Positions 42,118 to 51,933 of a stretch of DNA of 64,000 nt are shown here, one piece after another; the stretch's first letter is position 1; each line of letters starts with the position of its first letter. Origin of the DNA: JACDBZ01 sp038233215 (GTDB lineage Bacteria > Chloroflexota > Limnocylindria > QHBO01); the NCBI GenBank assembly GCA_038233215.1, contig JBBSML010000005.1, positions 1 to 64,000 of the forward strand, given 5' to 3'. The notes under the pieces are model-generated. The model saw only the letters and a program-made list of their open reading frames with translations, made no database searches and was not told where the DNA came from. The translations under genes and the position numbers were made by a program.

Positions 42118-43173
42118 ATGCAACGAATGGTGGCCAATCCTCGGCTGCGGAAGATTCTCCGCGGCAGCGCATCCATGCTCCTCATGGGTCTGCTCGCCGG
42201 CTGTCTCCTGCCGCCGGAGCCGAAGACGGTGGTCGGTCGGGACGTCTTCAACCTGTACATCGTCGTCCTCATTCTGGCAGGGATCGTCTTCGTGGCGGTC
42301 GAGGGCTTCATCCTCTATGCCATCGTTCGCTATCGACGAAAGCCGGATGACGAGACGCTGCCGGAGCAGCTTCACGGGAATACAAAGGTAGAGATCATCT
42401 GGACCGTGATCCCGACCGTCATCGTCTTCATCCTGTTCGGGTTCAGCATGGCGACCCTCGGCAAGATCGAGGCACGCTCCGAGACTCCGGGCGTCGTCAT
42501 TCAGGTGGATGGCTTCCAGTGGAACTGGATATTCCGCTATGAGGACGGACCGGTCGTCGAGCCGAGCGGCAATGAGCCACCGGTGCTCGCCGTCCCTGTT
42601 GGTGAGCCGGTGCGGCTCGTGCTCAACGCGATTGATGTGAATCACGCGTTCTACGTGCCGCAGTTCCTCATCAAGCGCGACCTCATTGATCTCGGGAATA
42701 ACGGCCACGACAACGAACTCGAGTTCACCATCACCGAGGCCGGTACCTACGCGGGGCAATGTGCCGAGTTCTGCGGATTGCGGCATGCTGACATGAAGTT
42801 CGTGGTGGACGCCATGGAGCGCCCGGCATATGACGAATACATCGCGGCCCTGGCCAGCGGAGAAACGCCCCCGCCGACCGGTGGCGGCGAGTGCACGACC
42901 ACCGTCGAGATCAAGGCGAACAACACGCAGTTCGATATCGGCGAGTTCGAGGTGCCGGCCGAGACTGACTTCTGCATCGCCTTCGAGAACCAGGAGGCCA
43001 TCCCGCATAACGTCGCCATCTATGACGGCGGTGAGGCGATCTTCACGGGCGAGTTCGTGAACGAGCCCGGCACCATCACGTATAACGTCCCGGCACTTTC
43101 GGCCGGTGAGTTTCGGTTCATCTGCGACGCTCATCCACAGGCGATGGTGGGCGACGTGACGGTCACCGAGTAG
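42118..43173 (+). CDS. coxB: Cytochrome c oxidase subunit II with extra C-terminal cupredoxin domain
   Basis: A 351-residue protein. It has a lipoprotein signal (LLAGC, C29), two membrane helices (about 44-68 and 92-112) and the binuclear CuA domain with H176, C215, C219, H223 and M226 (GQCAEFCGLRHADM). Past residue 258 comes a second cupredoxin-like domain with a probable type 1 copper site: H297, C336, H339 and M343 (PHNVAIYD, FICDAHPQAM). Typical caa3 oxidases carry cytochrome c in this position; here a blue-copper domain replaces it and may deliver electrons to CuA. It starts the oxidase operon. Confidence 0.94.
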   Translation: MQRMVANPRLRKILRGSASMLLMGLLAGCLLPPEPKTVVGRDVFNLYIVVLILAGIVFVAVEGFILYAIVRYRRKPDDETLPEQLHGNTKVEIIWTVIPTVIVFILFGFSMATLGKIEARSETPGVVIQVDGFQWNWIFRYEDGPVVEPSGNEPPVLAVPVGEPVRLVLNAIDVNHAFYVPQFLIKRDLIDLGNNGHDNELEFTITEAGTYAGQCAEFCGLRHADMKFVVDAMERPAYDEYIAALASGETPPPTGGGECTTTVEIKANNTQFDIGEFEVPAETDFCIAFENQEAIPHNVAIYDGGEAIFTGEFVNEPGTITYNVPALSAGEFRFICDAHPQAMVGDVTVTE

Positions 43174-43190
43174 CGGAGCCCAGCGAAGAC

Positions 43191-44873
43191 ATGGCAACCA
43201 CCACGCTCGAACCGCGCGCCAGTACCTACCGGCGCTCATGGGTCCTTGAATGGCTGACGACGGTCGACCACAAGAAGATCGGGATCCTCTATATCGCCAA
43301 CAGCTTCCTGTTCTTCTTCGCTGCCGGCATCCTCGCGCTGCTCATCCGCAGCGAGCTCGCCATTCCGGGGATCCAGTTCCTCGACCAGGCCACCTACAAC
43401 CAGGCCTTCACGATGCACGGGACGATCATGCTGTTCCTGTTCATCATCCCGGCGCTCTCCGGCTTCGGCAACTACATCGTGCCGCTCCAGCTCGGCGCCC
43501 CGGATATGGCCTTCCCGCGCATCAATGCTCTGAGCTTCTGGCTGCTCCCGCTCGGCGGTCTTCTCATCTTCAGCGGCTACCTCTTCGGTGGGGCTGCCGC
43601 GGAGGGCTGGACAGGGTACGCGCCACTCACGAATCGCGCCGAAGGTGTCGGCACGGACCTGTGGATCGTCGGCCTCATGCTGGTCGGCACCGCCTCGATC
43701 CTGGGTGCCGTCAACTTCATCGCCACCATCTTCAAGATGCGTGCGCCGGGCATGACGCTCTTCCGGATGCCCATCTTCGTGTGGACGGTGCTCGTGACCG
43801 CGGTCCTCATCCTCCTGGCGACCCCGGTCCTCGCCGCCGGCCTGATTGCGCTCTTCATCGATCGCAACTACGGCGGATCGTTCTTCGATCCGAGCGTCGG
43901 TGGCAATCCAATTCTGTGGCAGCACATCTTCTGGTTCTTTGGCCATCCGGAGGTGTATATCGTCATCCTGCCCGCAATGGGCGTGGTGAGCGAGATCCTG
44001 CCTGTCTTCAGTCGCAAGCCGTTGTTTGGCTACCGCGCGTTCGTCTTCGCCACCATCGCCATTGGGCTGCTCAGCTTCAGCGTCTGGGCGCACCACATGT
44101 TCACGACCGGCAGCGTCCTGCTTCCGTTCTTCAGCTTCATGACGGCCCTCATCGCGATCCCGACCGGAATCAAGATGTTCAACTGGCTGGCCACCCTGTG
44201 GCGCGGCAAGCTCATCCTCGCCACGCCGATGTTGTTCGCGCTCGGGTTCCTGTCAATGTTCCTCATCGGCGGCATCAGCGGCGTCATGCTGGCGTCGCCG
44301 CCCATCGACTTCCATGTGCAGGACACCTATTTCGTGGTGGCCCATCTCCACTACGTGTTCTTCGGCGGGTCGGTGTTCGGCGTCTTCGCCGCGATGTACT
44401 ACTGGTTCCCGAAGATGTTCGGGAGGAAGCTGAATGAGCCGCTCGGCAAGATTCATTTCTGGATCCACTTCATCGGCTTCAACCTGGCCTTCTTTCCGAT
44501 GCACCAGCTTGGGCTTGACGGGATGCCGCGACGCATCAGCGATTACAGCGCCGATGCCGGATGGACGCTCCTGAACATGCTGTCGACGGTTGGCGCATTC
44601 ATGATCGCGGTCAGCATCATTCCGTTCCTGATCAACGTGGTCGCCACGTTCATCAACGGTGAGCCCGCAGGCGACGATCCGTGGGAGGGCAACACGCTCG
44701 AGTGGGCGACGAGCTCGCCCCCGCCGGCGTACAACTTCGACCGCCTTCCGCCGATCCATTCGGAGCGTCCGCTCTTCTACCTGACCCACGGCCACGGCCA
44801 CTCGGCCGAGCGGCCGGATGACCTCGAACGAGATGCCGAGGACGACCCTGAGCGGCGGGACGGCCTGGCATGA
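43191..44873 (+). CDS. ctaD: Cytochrome c oxidase subunit I (aa3 type)
   Basis: A 560-residue protein with twelve or more membrane helices. Heme and copper ligands are visible: H in FTMHGTIMLF (heme a), H and Y in HIFWFFGHPEVYIVILPAMG (CuB, cross-linked Tyr, and the proton-channel Glu), HH in VWAHHMFTTG, and the two His in FVVAHLHYVFFGG. The GHPEVY glutamate marks an A-type heme-copper oxidase. It reduces oxygen to water and pumps protons. It follows coxB after 17 bases and overlaps coxC by four. Confidence 0.97.
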   Translation: MATTTLEPRASTYRRSWVLEWLTTVDHKKIGILYIANSFLFFFAAGILALLIRSELAIPGIQFLDQATYNQAFTMHGTIMLFLFIIPALSGFGNYIVPLQLGAPDMAFPRINALSFWLLPLGGLLIFSGYLFGGAAAEGWTGYAPLTNRAEGVGTDLWIVGLMLVGTASILGAVNFIATIFKMRAPGMTLFRMPIFVWTVLVTAVLILLATPVLAAGLIALFIDRNYGGSFFDPSVGGNPILWQHIFWFFGHPEVYIVILPAMGVVSEILPVFSRKPLFGYRAFVFATIAIGLLSFSVWAHHMFTTGSVLLPFFSFMTALIAIPTGIKMFNWLATLWRGKLILATPMLFALGFLSMFLIGGISGVMLASPPIDFHVQDTYFVVAHLHYVFFGGSVFGVFAAMYYWFPKMFGRKLNEPLGKIHFWIHFIGFNLAFFPMHQLGLDGMPRRISDYSADAGWTLLNMLSTVGAFMIAVSIIPFLINVVATFINGEPAGDDPWEGNTLEWATSSPPPAYNFDRLPPIHSERPLFYLTHGHGHSAERPDDLERDAEDDPERRDGLA

Positions 44874-45493
44874 CCACGCGCCAGATGCAGGCCCATCCCG
44901 CAGGCGAGCACGAGGCCGCCGCGGCGATCCAGCACGGCGACTCCGGCATGCCGACCGCGCTGCTCGGGATGCTCCTGTTCATCGCCAGCGAGGTGATGTT
45001 CTTCGGCGGCCTGTTCGCCACCTATTTCAACGCACGAGCCACGACCCCCGGAGCGTGGGGTCCGCCGGAGGGGGCGCATGAGCTGGACATCGCGTTGGCC
45101 GGGGCGCTGACCGCGATCCTGATCGCCTCCAGCTTCACGATGCAGTTCGGCGTGTGGGCCGTTCGCCGTGGCGATACCGGCAAGCTGAAGATGTGGACCG
45201 GCATCACGCTGGCGCTGGGCGTTCTCTTTCTGATGGGCCAGATCTACGACTACAGCCAGCTCGGCTTCGGGATCGCGGACGGCGTGTTCGGGACGACGTT
45301 CTATACGCTCACCGGCTTCCACGGCGCCCACGTGTTCGGCGGCGCGGTGGGATTGACCATCATCCTGGCGCGTGCCCTGCGTGGACAGTTCAGTGCCCGA
45401 AACCATGTGGCGGTCGAGGCCGTCAGCATGTACTGGCACTTCGTCGACGTGGTGTGGGTCGCCGTGTTTTCGACGATCTATCTCTTGCGCTAG
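44870..45493 (+). CDS. ctaE: Cytochrome c oxidase subunit III
   Basis: A 207-residue membrane protein of the short five-helix subunit III type: GMLLFIASEVMFFGGLFATYF, GFHGAHVFGGAVGL and the C-terminal YWHFVDVVWVAVFSTIYL. The ATG overlaps the stop of subunit I (ATGA), so translation is coupled. Subunit III stabilises the oxidase and its proton uptake path. Confidence 0.96.
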   Translation: MTTRQMQAHPAGEHEAAAAIQHGDSGMPTALLGMLLFIASEVMFFGGLFATYFNARATTPGAWGPPEGAHELDIALAGALTAILIASSFTMQFGVWAVRRGDTGKLKMWTGITLALGVLFLMGQIYDYSQLGFGIADGVFGTTFYTLTGFHGAHVFGGAVGLTIILARALRGQFSARNHVAVEAVSMYWHFVDVVWVAVFSTIYLLR

Positions 45494-45505
45494 GGACGGA
45501 GGATC

Positions 45506-45853
45506 ATGCCGGATACCGCCATCGGCTTCGTACTTCTTGGAATCGGCATCCTCGTCGTCCTTGGAGTCGTGTTCGCGATCTCCTCACGTGGTGGACCGGT
45601 GCGAACGACCGGGAGCCCGCCCCGCGGCGTGCATATGCCCGGCCCGAGCTTCCTGCCGGTGGTCCTGTCCGCGGCGGCAGCGCTCATGGGCGCCGGCCTC
45701 GCGTTCCGCGGCGAAGACCAGCTCGCCAACCCGTTCCTCGCCATACCCGGGCTCCTCGTTCTGGTGATCGGATCGATCGCCTGGGTCCGAGCGGCCAATC
45801 ACGAGTGGCGGGAGGTCGAGCACGGTTCCCACGACGATGGACCGTCGCACTGA
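45506..45853 (+). CDS. Cytochrome c oxidase subunit IV-like small membrane protein
   Basis: A 115-residue protein with three hydrophobic segments (about 5-26, 49-66, 76-95) and a His-rich tail. It lies directly after subunit III, in the place of the subunit IV (CtaF-like) of bacterial aa3/caa3 oxidases. Sequence resemblance to that family is weak, so the name rests largely on position. Its 3' end overlaps the next gene by 17 bases. Confidence 0.72.
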   Translation: MPDTAIGFVLLGIGILVVLGVVFAISSRGGPVRTTGSPPRGVHMPGPSFLPVVLSAAAALMGAGLAFRGEDQLANPFLAIPGLLVLVIGSIAWVRAANHEWREVEHGSHDDGPSH

Positions 45854-46427
45854 CTCGCCGTTGACCGCAGCCGCGGCCGCGCGGCGCGGCACGGATCTCC
45901 GCCGACTTGGACGGACGCACCTGGTCATTGCCGCGACGCTCCCGCTCATTCTGATGTCCGCACTCGGGGCGTTCCTGATGTGGCGAGCCCCCGCGGTCTC
46001 GCCGACCGCTATCGGCACTGTCGCGCCAGATTTTTCGCTGGCCGACCTCGACGGCAATCCGATCCGCCTGGCCGACCTTCGTGGGCAGCCGGTCGTCGTC
46101 AACTTCTGGGCGAGCTGGTGCGGCCCCTGCGTGGAAGAGTTCCCGCTCCTGACCGAGGCGGCGACGCGCCACGCCGATGACGGGCTCGTGGTGGTCGGGA
46201 TCGTGTGGCAGGACAGGTCCGAAGCGGCGCGCACATTCATGGCCCGCAATGGCGCGACGTGGAGCTCGGCCATGGATCCGGACGAGCAGGTGGCGACGGA
46301 CTATGGCATCCTCGGACCGCCGGAAACGTATTTCATCGGCCGCGATGGGACGATCGTGGCGCGACAGATCGGACAGATCTCGGCGACATCGCTCAACGAG
46401 AAATTGGCCGCCATTATCGAGGAGTGA
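45837..46427 (+). CDS. Membrane-anchored TlpA/ResA-like thioredoxin
   Basis: A 196-residue protein with one N-terminal membrane helix (about 28-48) and an extracytoplasmic thioredoxin fold with the active site WCGPC. The flanking blocks VGTVAPDFSLADLDGNPIRLADLRGQPVVVNFWASWCGPC and GPPETYFIGRDGTIV are typical of the TlpA/ResA/CcmG group. It probably keeps oxidase cysteines (CuA site) or cytochrome c cysteines reduced for metal or heme insertion. The position inside the oxidase operon supports this. Confidence 0.9.
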   Translation: MDRRTDSPLTAAAAARRGTDLRRLGRTHLVIAATLPLILMSALGAFLMWRAPAVSPTAIGTVAPDFSLADLDGNPIRLADLRGQPVVVNFWASWCGPCVEEFPLLTEAATRHADDGLVVVGIVWQDRSEAARTFMARNGATWSSAMDPDEQVATDYGILGPPETYFIGRDGTIVARQIGQISATSLNEKLAAIIEE

Positions 46428-46429
46428 GC

Positions 46430-46606
46430 ATGGAGAGCAATCTACCTGCGACCCTGGACGGTACCTCCGATCCCCGAGGACAGGCGTCCGAGCCGCTCGC
46501 ACGCAATCAACCAGTGAGCGTGGCCTTCTTGCCGCTGGCACTCGCCACATTCATCATCCTCGCGTTGATCATCGCCACCTGGACATTCCTGGCCGTCCCG
46601 ACCTGA
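46430..46606 (+). CDS. 58-residue single-pass membrane protein
   Basis: A short frame between the thioredoxin and ABC genes, starting two bases after the previous stop. It has a GGAG ribosome binding site 6 bases upstream. The polar N-terminal half precedes one membrane helix (VAFLPLALATFIILALIIATWTFLAV, residues about 30-55). The context suggests a small accessory subunit of the oxidase, similar in size to tiny subunits seen in other oxidase operons. No family is recognised. Confidence 0.72.
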   Translation: MESNLPATLDGTSDPRGQASEPLARNQPVSVAFLPLALATFIILALIIATWTFLAVPT

Positions 46607-46608
46607 GC

Positions 46609-47511
46609 GTGCGCCAGCCGGCCGTCGAGCTCTGCGGGCTCCGCAAGTCCTACGGCTCGAACGAGGCGGTCCGTGGGATCGATCTGCGCGTGGAGCGTGG
46701 CGAGGTGTTCGCGCTGCTCGGCCCGAATGGGGCGGGCAAGACCACGACGGTCGAGATTCTCGAGGGGCATCGCAGCCGCTCAGGCGGTGAGGTGAGCGTG
46801 CTCGGCCACGACCCTGGCCGCAACGAGCGTGCCTTGAAGGAGCGTCTCGGGATCGTGCTCCAGCAGACGGGCGTCGACGAGTACCTCACCGTGCGCGAGG
46901 TGGTCCGGATGGTCGCCGGCTACTACCCGCGCCCGCGGGACGTCGAGGATGTGCTCCTGCTCACCGGCCTCGGCGACCAGGCCGACCGCCGGGTGAAGAA
47001 GCTGTCGGGTGGCCAGAAGCGGCGGGTTGATCTCGCAGTCGCGCTCGCCGGAGACCCCGAGCTCCTCTTCCTGGATGAACCGACCACCGGGTTCGATCCT
47101 TCAGCGCGTCGGCAAGCCTGGGAGACGATTCGGGGCCTGGCGAGCCTCGGCAAGACGGTGTTCCTGACCACCCATTTCATGGATGAGGCGCAGGCTCTCG
47201 CCGATCGCCTGGCGATCATCGCCGACGGCATGATCGTGGCCACCGGCTCCGCGGATGAGCTCATCGGCGCGGGAAGCACGAACACCCGCATTCGCTTCCG
47301 CCTGCCGGAAACATCGCAGCTCCCCGATACGTTCGAGGCGCGGCGTGATATATCGACCTGGGAGCTCGAGACCGATACGCCGACGCGTACGCTGCATGAG
47401 CTGACGGAGTGGGCACTCGGCACTGAGACGGAGCTGCTCGACCTGGAGGTCACCCGGCGATCGCTCGAGGACGTCTACCTCCAGCTGACCGCAGAGGCCG
47501 CGGAGCCGTGA
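46609..47511 (+). CDS. ABC transporter ATP-binding protein (DrrA-like)
   Basis: A 300-residue ATPase with Walker A (GPNGAGKTT), Q-loop (VLQQTGVDEYLTV), signature (LSGGQKRRVDLA), Walker B (LLFLDEPTTGFD) and the H-loop (LTTHFMDEA). A C-terminal domain of about 75 residues is of the DUF4162 kind found in exporter ATPases. It starts at a GTG two bases after the small membrane protein stop and overlaps the permease gene by four bases. With the permease it forms an ABC-2 exporter; the substrate is unknown. Confidence 0.92.
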   Translation: MRQPAVELCGLRKSYGSNEAVRGIDLRVERGEVFALLGPNGAGKTTTVEILEGHRSRSGGEVSVLGHDPGRNERALKERLGIVLQQTGVDEYLTVREVVRMVAGYYPRPRDVEDVLLLTGLGDQADRRVKKLSGGQKRRVDLAVALAGDPELLFLDEPTTGFDPSARRQAWETIRGLASLGKTVFLTTHFMDEAQALADRLAIIADGMIVATGSADELIGAGSTNTRIRFRLPETSQLPDTFEARRDISTWELETDTPTRTLHELTEWALGTETELLDLEVTRRSLEDVYLQLTAEAAEP

Positions 47512-48248
47512 GCGGCGTGTCGCTCGCTCTTCGACAGATCGGGTACGAGAATCGGGCGTTCTGGCGCAACCCGCCGGCGGCATTTTTTACGTTCGCATTT
47601 CCATTGCTCTTCATGGTCATCTTCAACGTGCTCTTCGGCGCCGATGCGGCCGGATTCTTCACGCCGGCCATCATGGTCTTTGGGGTGATCGCCGCCACGT
47701 ACACGAACCTCGCGATGACCGTGACGATTGCCCGGGACGAGGGGATCCTCAAACGCATCCGCGGGACGCCGCTGCCGCCGTGGGCGTACCTGGCCGGGCG
47801 CATCGGCCATGCGGTGGTGATCGGCTTCCTACTGGTGGTCATCGTGGCTGGGTTCGGTGCTCTCGTGTATGGGGTGGACGTGCCGTGGGGGGCCTTGCCG
47901 GCCATGCTGGTGGTGCTCGTTGTTGCCTCCGCCACCTTCAGCGCGCTGGGACTGGCCGTTACGGGTCTCATTCCAAACTCCGATGCTGCTCCCGCGATCG
48001 TGAACGCGACCATCCTGCCGGTCCTGTTCATCAGCAATGTGTTCGTTCAGATGGAGAGCGCGCCGGGGTGGCTCGACACGCTGAGCCACCTGCTTCCGGT
48101 GCGCCATTTCGCCAATGCGATGATGGAGCTGTACGCATCCGGGGAGGCCGCCGGCGTGCCGTGGACGGAGGTCGGCGTGATCACATTGTGGGGCGTGATC
48201 GGCGTCTTGGGTGCGCTGCGCTTCTTCAGCTGGGAGCCGCGGCGGTGA
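47508..48248 (+). CDS. ABC-2 type transporter permease (DrrB-like)
   Basis: A 246-residue membrane protein with six helices and the ABC-2 hallmark blocks (YENRAFWRNPPAAFFTFAFPLLFMVIF, EGILKRIRGTPLPPWAYLAGRI, LPVRHFANAMM). The GTG start overlaps the ATPase stop (GTGA). It pairs with the upstream ATPase. Its place at the end of the oxidase operon hints at a link with oxidase or heme/copper handling, but that is inference. Confidence 0.92.
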   Translation: MSGVSLALRQIGYENRAFWRNPPAAFFTFAFPLLFMVIFNVLFGADAAGFFTPAIMVFGVIAATYTNLAMTVTIARDEGILKRIRGTPLPPWAYLAGRIGHAVVIGFLLVVIVAGFGALVYGVDVPWGALPAMLVVLVVASATFSALGLAVTGLIPNSDAAPAIVNATILPVLFISNVFVQMESAPGWLDTLSHLLPVRHFANAMMELYASGEAAGVPWTEVGVITLWGVIGVLGALRFFSWEPRR

Positions 48249-48670
48249 ATCGGCATGGGGGCGCCCTCTTGATCATTCTCGCTCTGACGGCATGCACGCC
48301 CGTTGCCGTCCCCATCGTGGAAGGCGAGCCCGAAGGACCGCAACTCGCGATCGAGGTCGTAAACGCCTCCAATCAGGAATCTGAGGTCGGGTACGAGTTC
48401 GAGGCCGTGCAGAGTAGTGGCGGGGGAGAGGGAACCGTCCGGCGTTGCGAGCAGGTGGTGGTGCCATTCGGACTGATCGGCGGCCGGTACAGCATCCTGC
48501 TCAACGGTGAGGCATTGATCGAGGAGGCGGTTCCGCCGGGTCTCCCAGCCGATGCGTGGGTCGTCGTGCGGGTAGAGATAGGTCCCGGCGGGGAGGGAAC
48601 GGCCCACCGGCCGAGGGTTGTTGCCCGCATGCCCGATCCTCAACCTCGGCGCATCGCCGACTGCGGTTGA
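48245..48670 (+). CDS. Putative lipoprotein of unknown function
   Basis: A 141-residue protein starting at a GTG that overlaps the permease stop (GTGA). It has a lipoprotein signal (LLIILALTAC) and a compact beta-rich domain with one further cysteine pair (RRCEQ, IADCG). No family is recognised. It is the last gene of the oxidase/ABC operon. Confidence 0.75.
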   Translation: MNRHGGALLIILALTACTPVAVPIVEGEPEGPQLAIEVVNASNQESEVGYEFEAVQSSGGGEGTVRRCEQVVVPFGLIGGRYSILLNGEALIEEAVPPGLPADAWVVVRVEIGPGGEGTAHRPRVVARMPDPQPRRIADCG

Positions 48671-48985
48671 GAATGGAGGACGATGTTGCGCGGGGCGTGA
48701 TTCGGCGCCTGCGAGGCATCGGCGTGGACTACTACAGGGGCCAGGTTGGGTCCAGGCGAAATTTCAGCGCGTGGCTGGCACGGGGTGGTCGCCGGCGCGG
48801 GCCTCACGCTGGGTGACGACCGATATTGTCCTCCGTTCCCGGCCCTGCTGGTGGTCTGTGCCGGCTTCAGCCGAAATATCGGCGCGGGCCAAGCGTGGGC
48901 GCCGCGCCAGGACTTCGTTTGGGCCGAGCGTGCGCTGAAATATCGGCCATTCTCGGCAGAGCAGGCGAGCGCCGGCGCCGGTCGC
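48671..48985. repeat. Non-coding stretch with iterated GAAATATCGGC-like motifs
   Basis: These 315 bases between the convergent lipoprotein and ispG genes hold no gene I can support. Four related AT-cored motifs in GC-rich flanks recur: near 48755-48771 (GGCGAAATTTCAGCGCG), 48818-48830 (GACCGATATTGTC), 48870-48886 (GCCGAAATATCGGCGCG) and 48934-48949 (GCTGAAATATCGGCC). Spacing is about 50-65 bases. Each is near-palindromic. This looks like a short repeat array, not a simple terminator; its role is unknown. Confidence 0.6.
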
Positions 48986-50218
<1,233 letters not shown>

Positions 50219-50226
50219 GGGACTTC

Positions 50227-50232
50227 ATGGTA
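50227..50232 (-). promoter_or_regulatory. -10 hexamer TACCAT for ispG
   Basis: On the minus strand TACCAT ends 8 bases before the ispG ATG with no ribosome binding site between. Confidence 0.5.
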
Positions 50233-50293
50233 GAGCCCGACTCGGATCTCGGCACGCGGCGTGCATCCAGAGTGCCAAGGGGATTTGCCCAGG

Positions 50294-50701
50294 ATGAAAC
50301 AAACGCAACAGGTCTGGATCGTCGAGGACGAGCCGGCGGCCGCCACGCTGGCCGCGGATCTGTGCCTGGCAAACGGTGCGAGCTCATCGCTGTTCCGGTT
50401 GCCGTTGCCATTCCTGACAGCATTGCGCGGCGCGGCGCCGCCAAGCGCCATGATCCTTGACTGGCGGCTCGAGAATGAGCTGAGCGCCGCCCTCTTCCTG
50501 GCCACGCGGCACCGCTACCCGCACATGCCCGTCATCTACTGGACCGGGACCGCGATGAGCTCGCTGCCATCCATGATCTGCGACGATCGGTGGACGGTGA
50601 TCGTGGATAAGGCGGCCGGGGCCGCGTCCTTCGAGGAGGCGCTTGCCTGGGCGCTCGCGGCAGCGAGATCCGGCAAGCTGGAGACCTCGCAGGTCAGCTA
50701 G
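50294..50701 (+). CDS. Stand-alone receiver-domain protein
   Basis: A 135-residue single-domain response regulator. Receiver landmarks are the acidic pair (IVEDEPAAA), the phospho-acceptor aspartate (MILDWRLE), the Thr after strand 4 (YWTGT) and the Lys after strand 5 (VIVDKAAG). There is no output domain and no kinase nearby. The ATG at 50294 is preferred over a GTG 11 codons upstream because the first strand begins just after it. It is convergent with the ketosynthase operon, overlapping it by four bases. Partner unknown. Confidence 0.72.
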   Translation: MKQTQQVWIVEDEPAAATLAADLCLANGASSSLFRLPLPFLTALRGAAPPSAMILDWRLENELSAALFLATRHRYPHMPVIYWTGTAMSSLPSMICDDRWTVIVDKAAGAASFEEALAWALAAARSGKLETSQVS

Positions 50702-51933
50702 TCGTGCCGGCCGAGGACGAGCGCCGCGTTCATGCCGCCGAAGCCGAATGATGTGGAGACCGCCGCCTCCACGCGTTCCGCCGTTGCTGATCGCAGAAGG
50801 TGCAGATCGATCGTCGGATCCTGCTCCTCGAGGTTGCAGGTGCCCGGCAGGATCTCGCGGTCGAGTGCCATGGCGGTGATGGCGGCCTCGATCGCGCCCG
50901 ATGCGCCCAGCGCATGTCCGTACAGACCCTTCGTGCCGGAGACCGCGATCCGGTCGGTGAGCACGCCGAAGGCGCCCCGGATGGCGCGGGCCTCGGCCGG
51001 TTCGTTGAGCGGTGTGCTCGACCCATGAGCGTTCAGGTAGCCGATTCGCTCCGGCGCGATCCTCGCATCGGCCAATGCGGCCCGGATCGCGCGCGCCGCC
51101 TCGCGGCCGTCCGGACGTGGTGCGGTCATGTGATAGGCATCGTTGCTGGCGCCGAATCCCACGACCTCGGCAATGATCCGAGCACCGCGGCGCATGGCCG
51201 CATCACGCTCCTCGAGCGCCAGCACGGCGGCGCCCTCGCTCATCACAAACCCATCACGCTCGCGGTCGAACGGGCGTGAAGCATGGGACGGATCATCGTT
51301 GCGTTGCGAGAGAACGCGGATCATGGCAAAGGCGCCGAATGTGAGCGGCGCGAGTGGTGCCTCGGCGCCACCGGCCAGTGCTGCGTCGACGGTTCCATCG
51401 CGGATGGCGGCGAATGCCTGACCGATGGCCACCGCTCCCGACGCGCAGGAGTTGGCGTTGCCGACCGACGGGCCGGTGAACCCGAGGTCGAGCGCGACGT
51501 TGCTGGCTCCTGCCCCGCCGAATACGGCAAGCGCCAGGGTCGGTGCGACCCCGCGCACGCCACGCGTGACGAAGCCGGCATGCTGTTCCTCGCCGAACGC
51601 GATGCCGCCGAGCGCGGTGCCGATCCAGACGCCCGTGGTGTCACGAGCCGTCAAGCGGTCGAGGCCGGAATCCACGAACGCCTGTCGTGATGCTGCCACC
51701 GAAAGCGCGCTGAACCGGTCGAGGCGGCGGGCGCGCCGTGCATCCAGGTGATCGCTCGGGTCGAAGCCATCGATCTGGGCAGCGATGCGCGACGGGAACT
51801 CGCTCGCGTCGAAACGATCGATCGTGCGGACCGCCGATTCGTTGGCCATGACGCCGTCCCACAGGCCGTCGGCTCCACTGCCAATGGGCGTGATGGCACC
51901 GATGCCGGTGATGACGACTCGTCGACTTTTCAT
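50698..51933 (-). CDS. Beta-ketoacyl synthase (FabF/type II PKS ketosynthase-like)
   Basis: A 411-residue thiolase-fold enzyme. The catalytic triad is C163 (NANSCASGAVAIG), H303 (NAHGSSTPLNE) and H340 (KGLYGHALGASG), with the conserved lysine at 335. It condenses acyl thioesters by decarboxylative Claisen reaction. It differs from housekeeping FabF in its NSCASG nucleophile block, and no acyl carrier protein, FabD or chain-length factor gene is adjacent. The start overlaps the SRPBCC gene (ATGA). It is the last gene of a four-gene operon that looks biosynthetic. Confidence 0.93.
   Translation of the reverse strand: MKSRRVVITGIGAITPIGSGADGLWDGVMANESAVRTIDRFDASEFPSRIAAQIDGFDPSDHLDARRARRLDRFSALSVAASRQAFVDSGLDRLTARDTTGVWIGTALGGIAFGEEQHAGFVTRGVRGVAPTLALAVFGGAGASNVALDLGFTGPSVGNANSCASGAVAIGQAFAAIRDGTVDAALAGGAEAPLAPLTFGAFAMIRVLSQRNDDPSHASRPFDRERDGFVMSEGAAVLALEERDAAMRRGARIIAEVVGFGASNDAYHMTAPRPDGREAARAIRAALADARIAPERIGYLNAHGSSTPLNEPAEARAIRGAFGVLTDRIAVSGTKGLYGHALGASGAIEAAITAMALDREILPGTCNLEEQDPTIDLHLLRSATAERVEAAVSTSFGFGGMNAALVLGRHD

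Noticed and set aside
41323..43239. 638-codon minus-strand frame opposite the lipoprotein and coxB genes
   Set aside because: It spans two genes with clear lipoprotein signals and copper ligands on the plus strand; no domain is seen in the antisense product.
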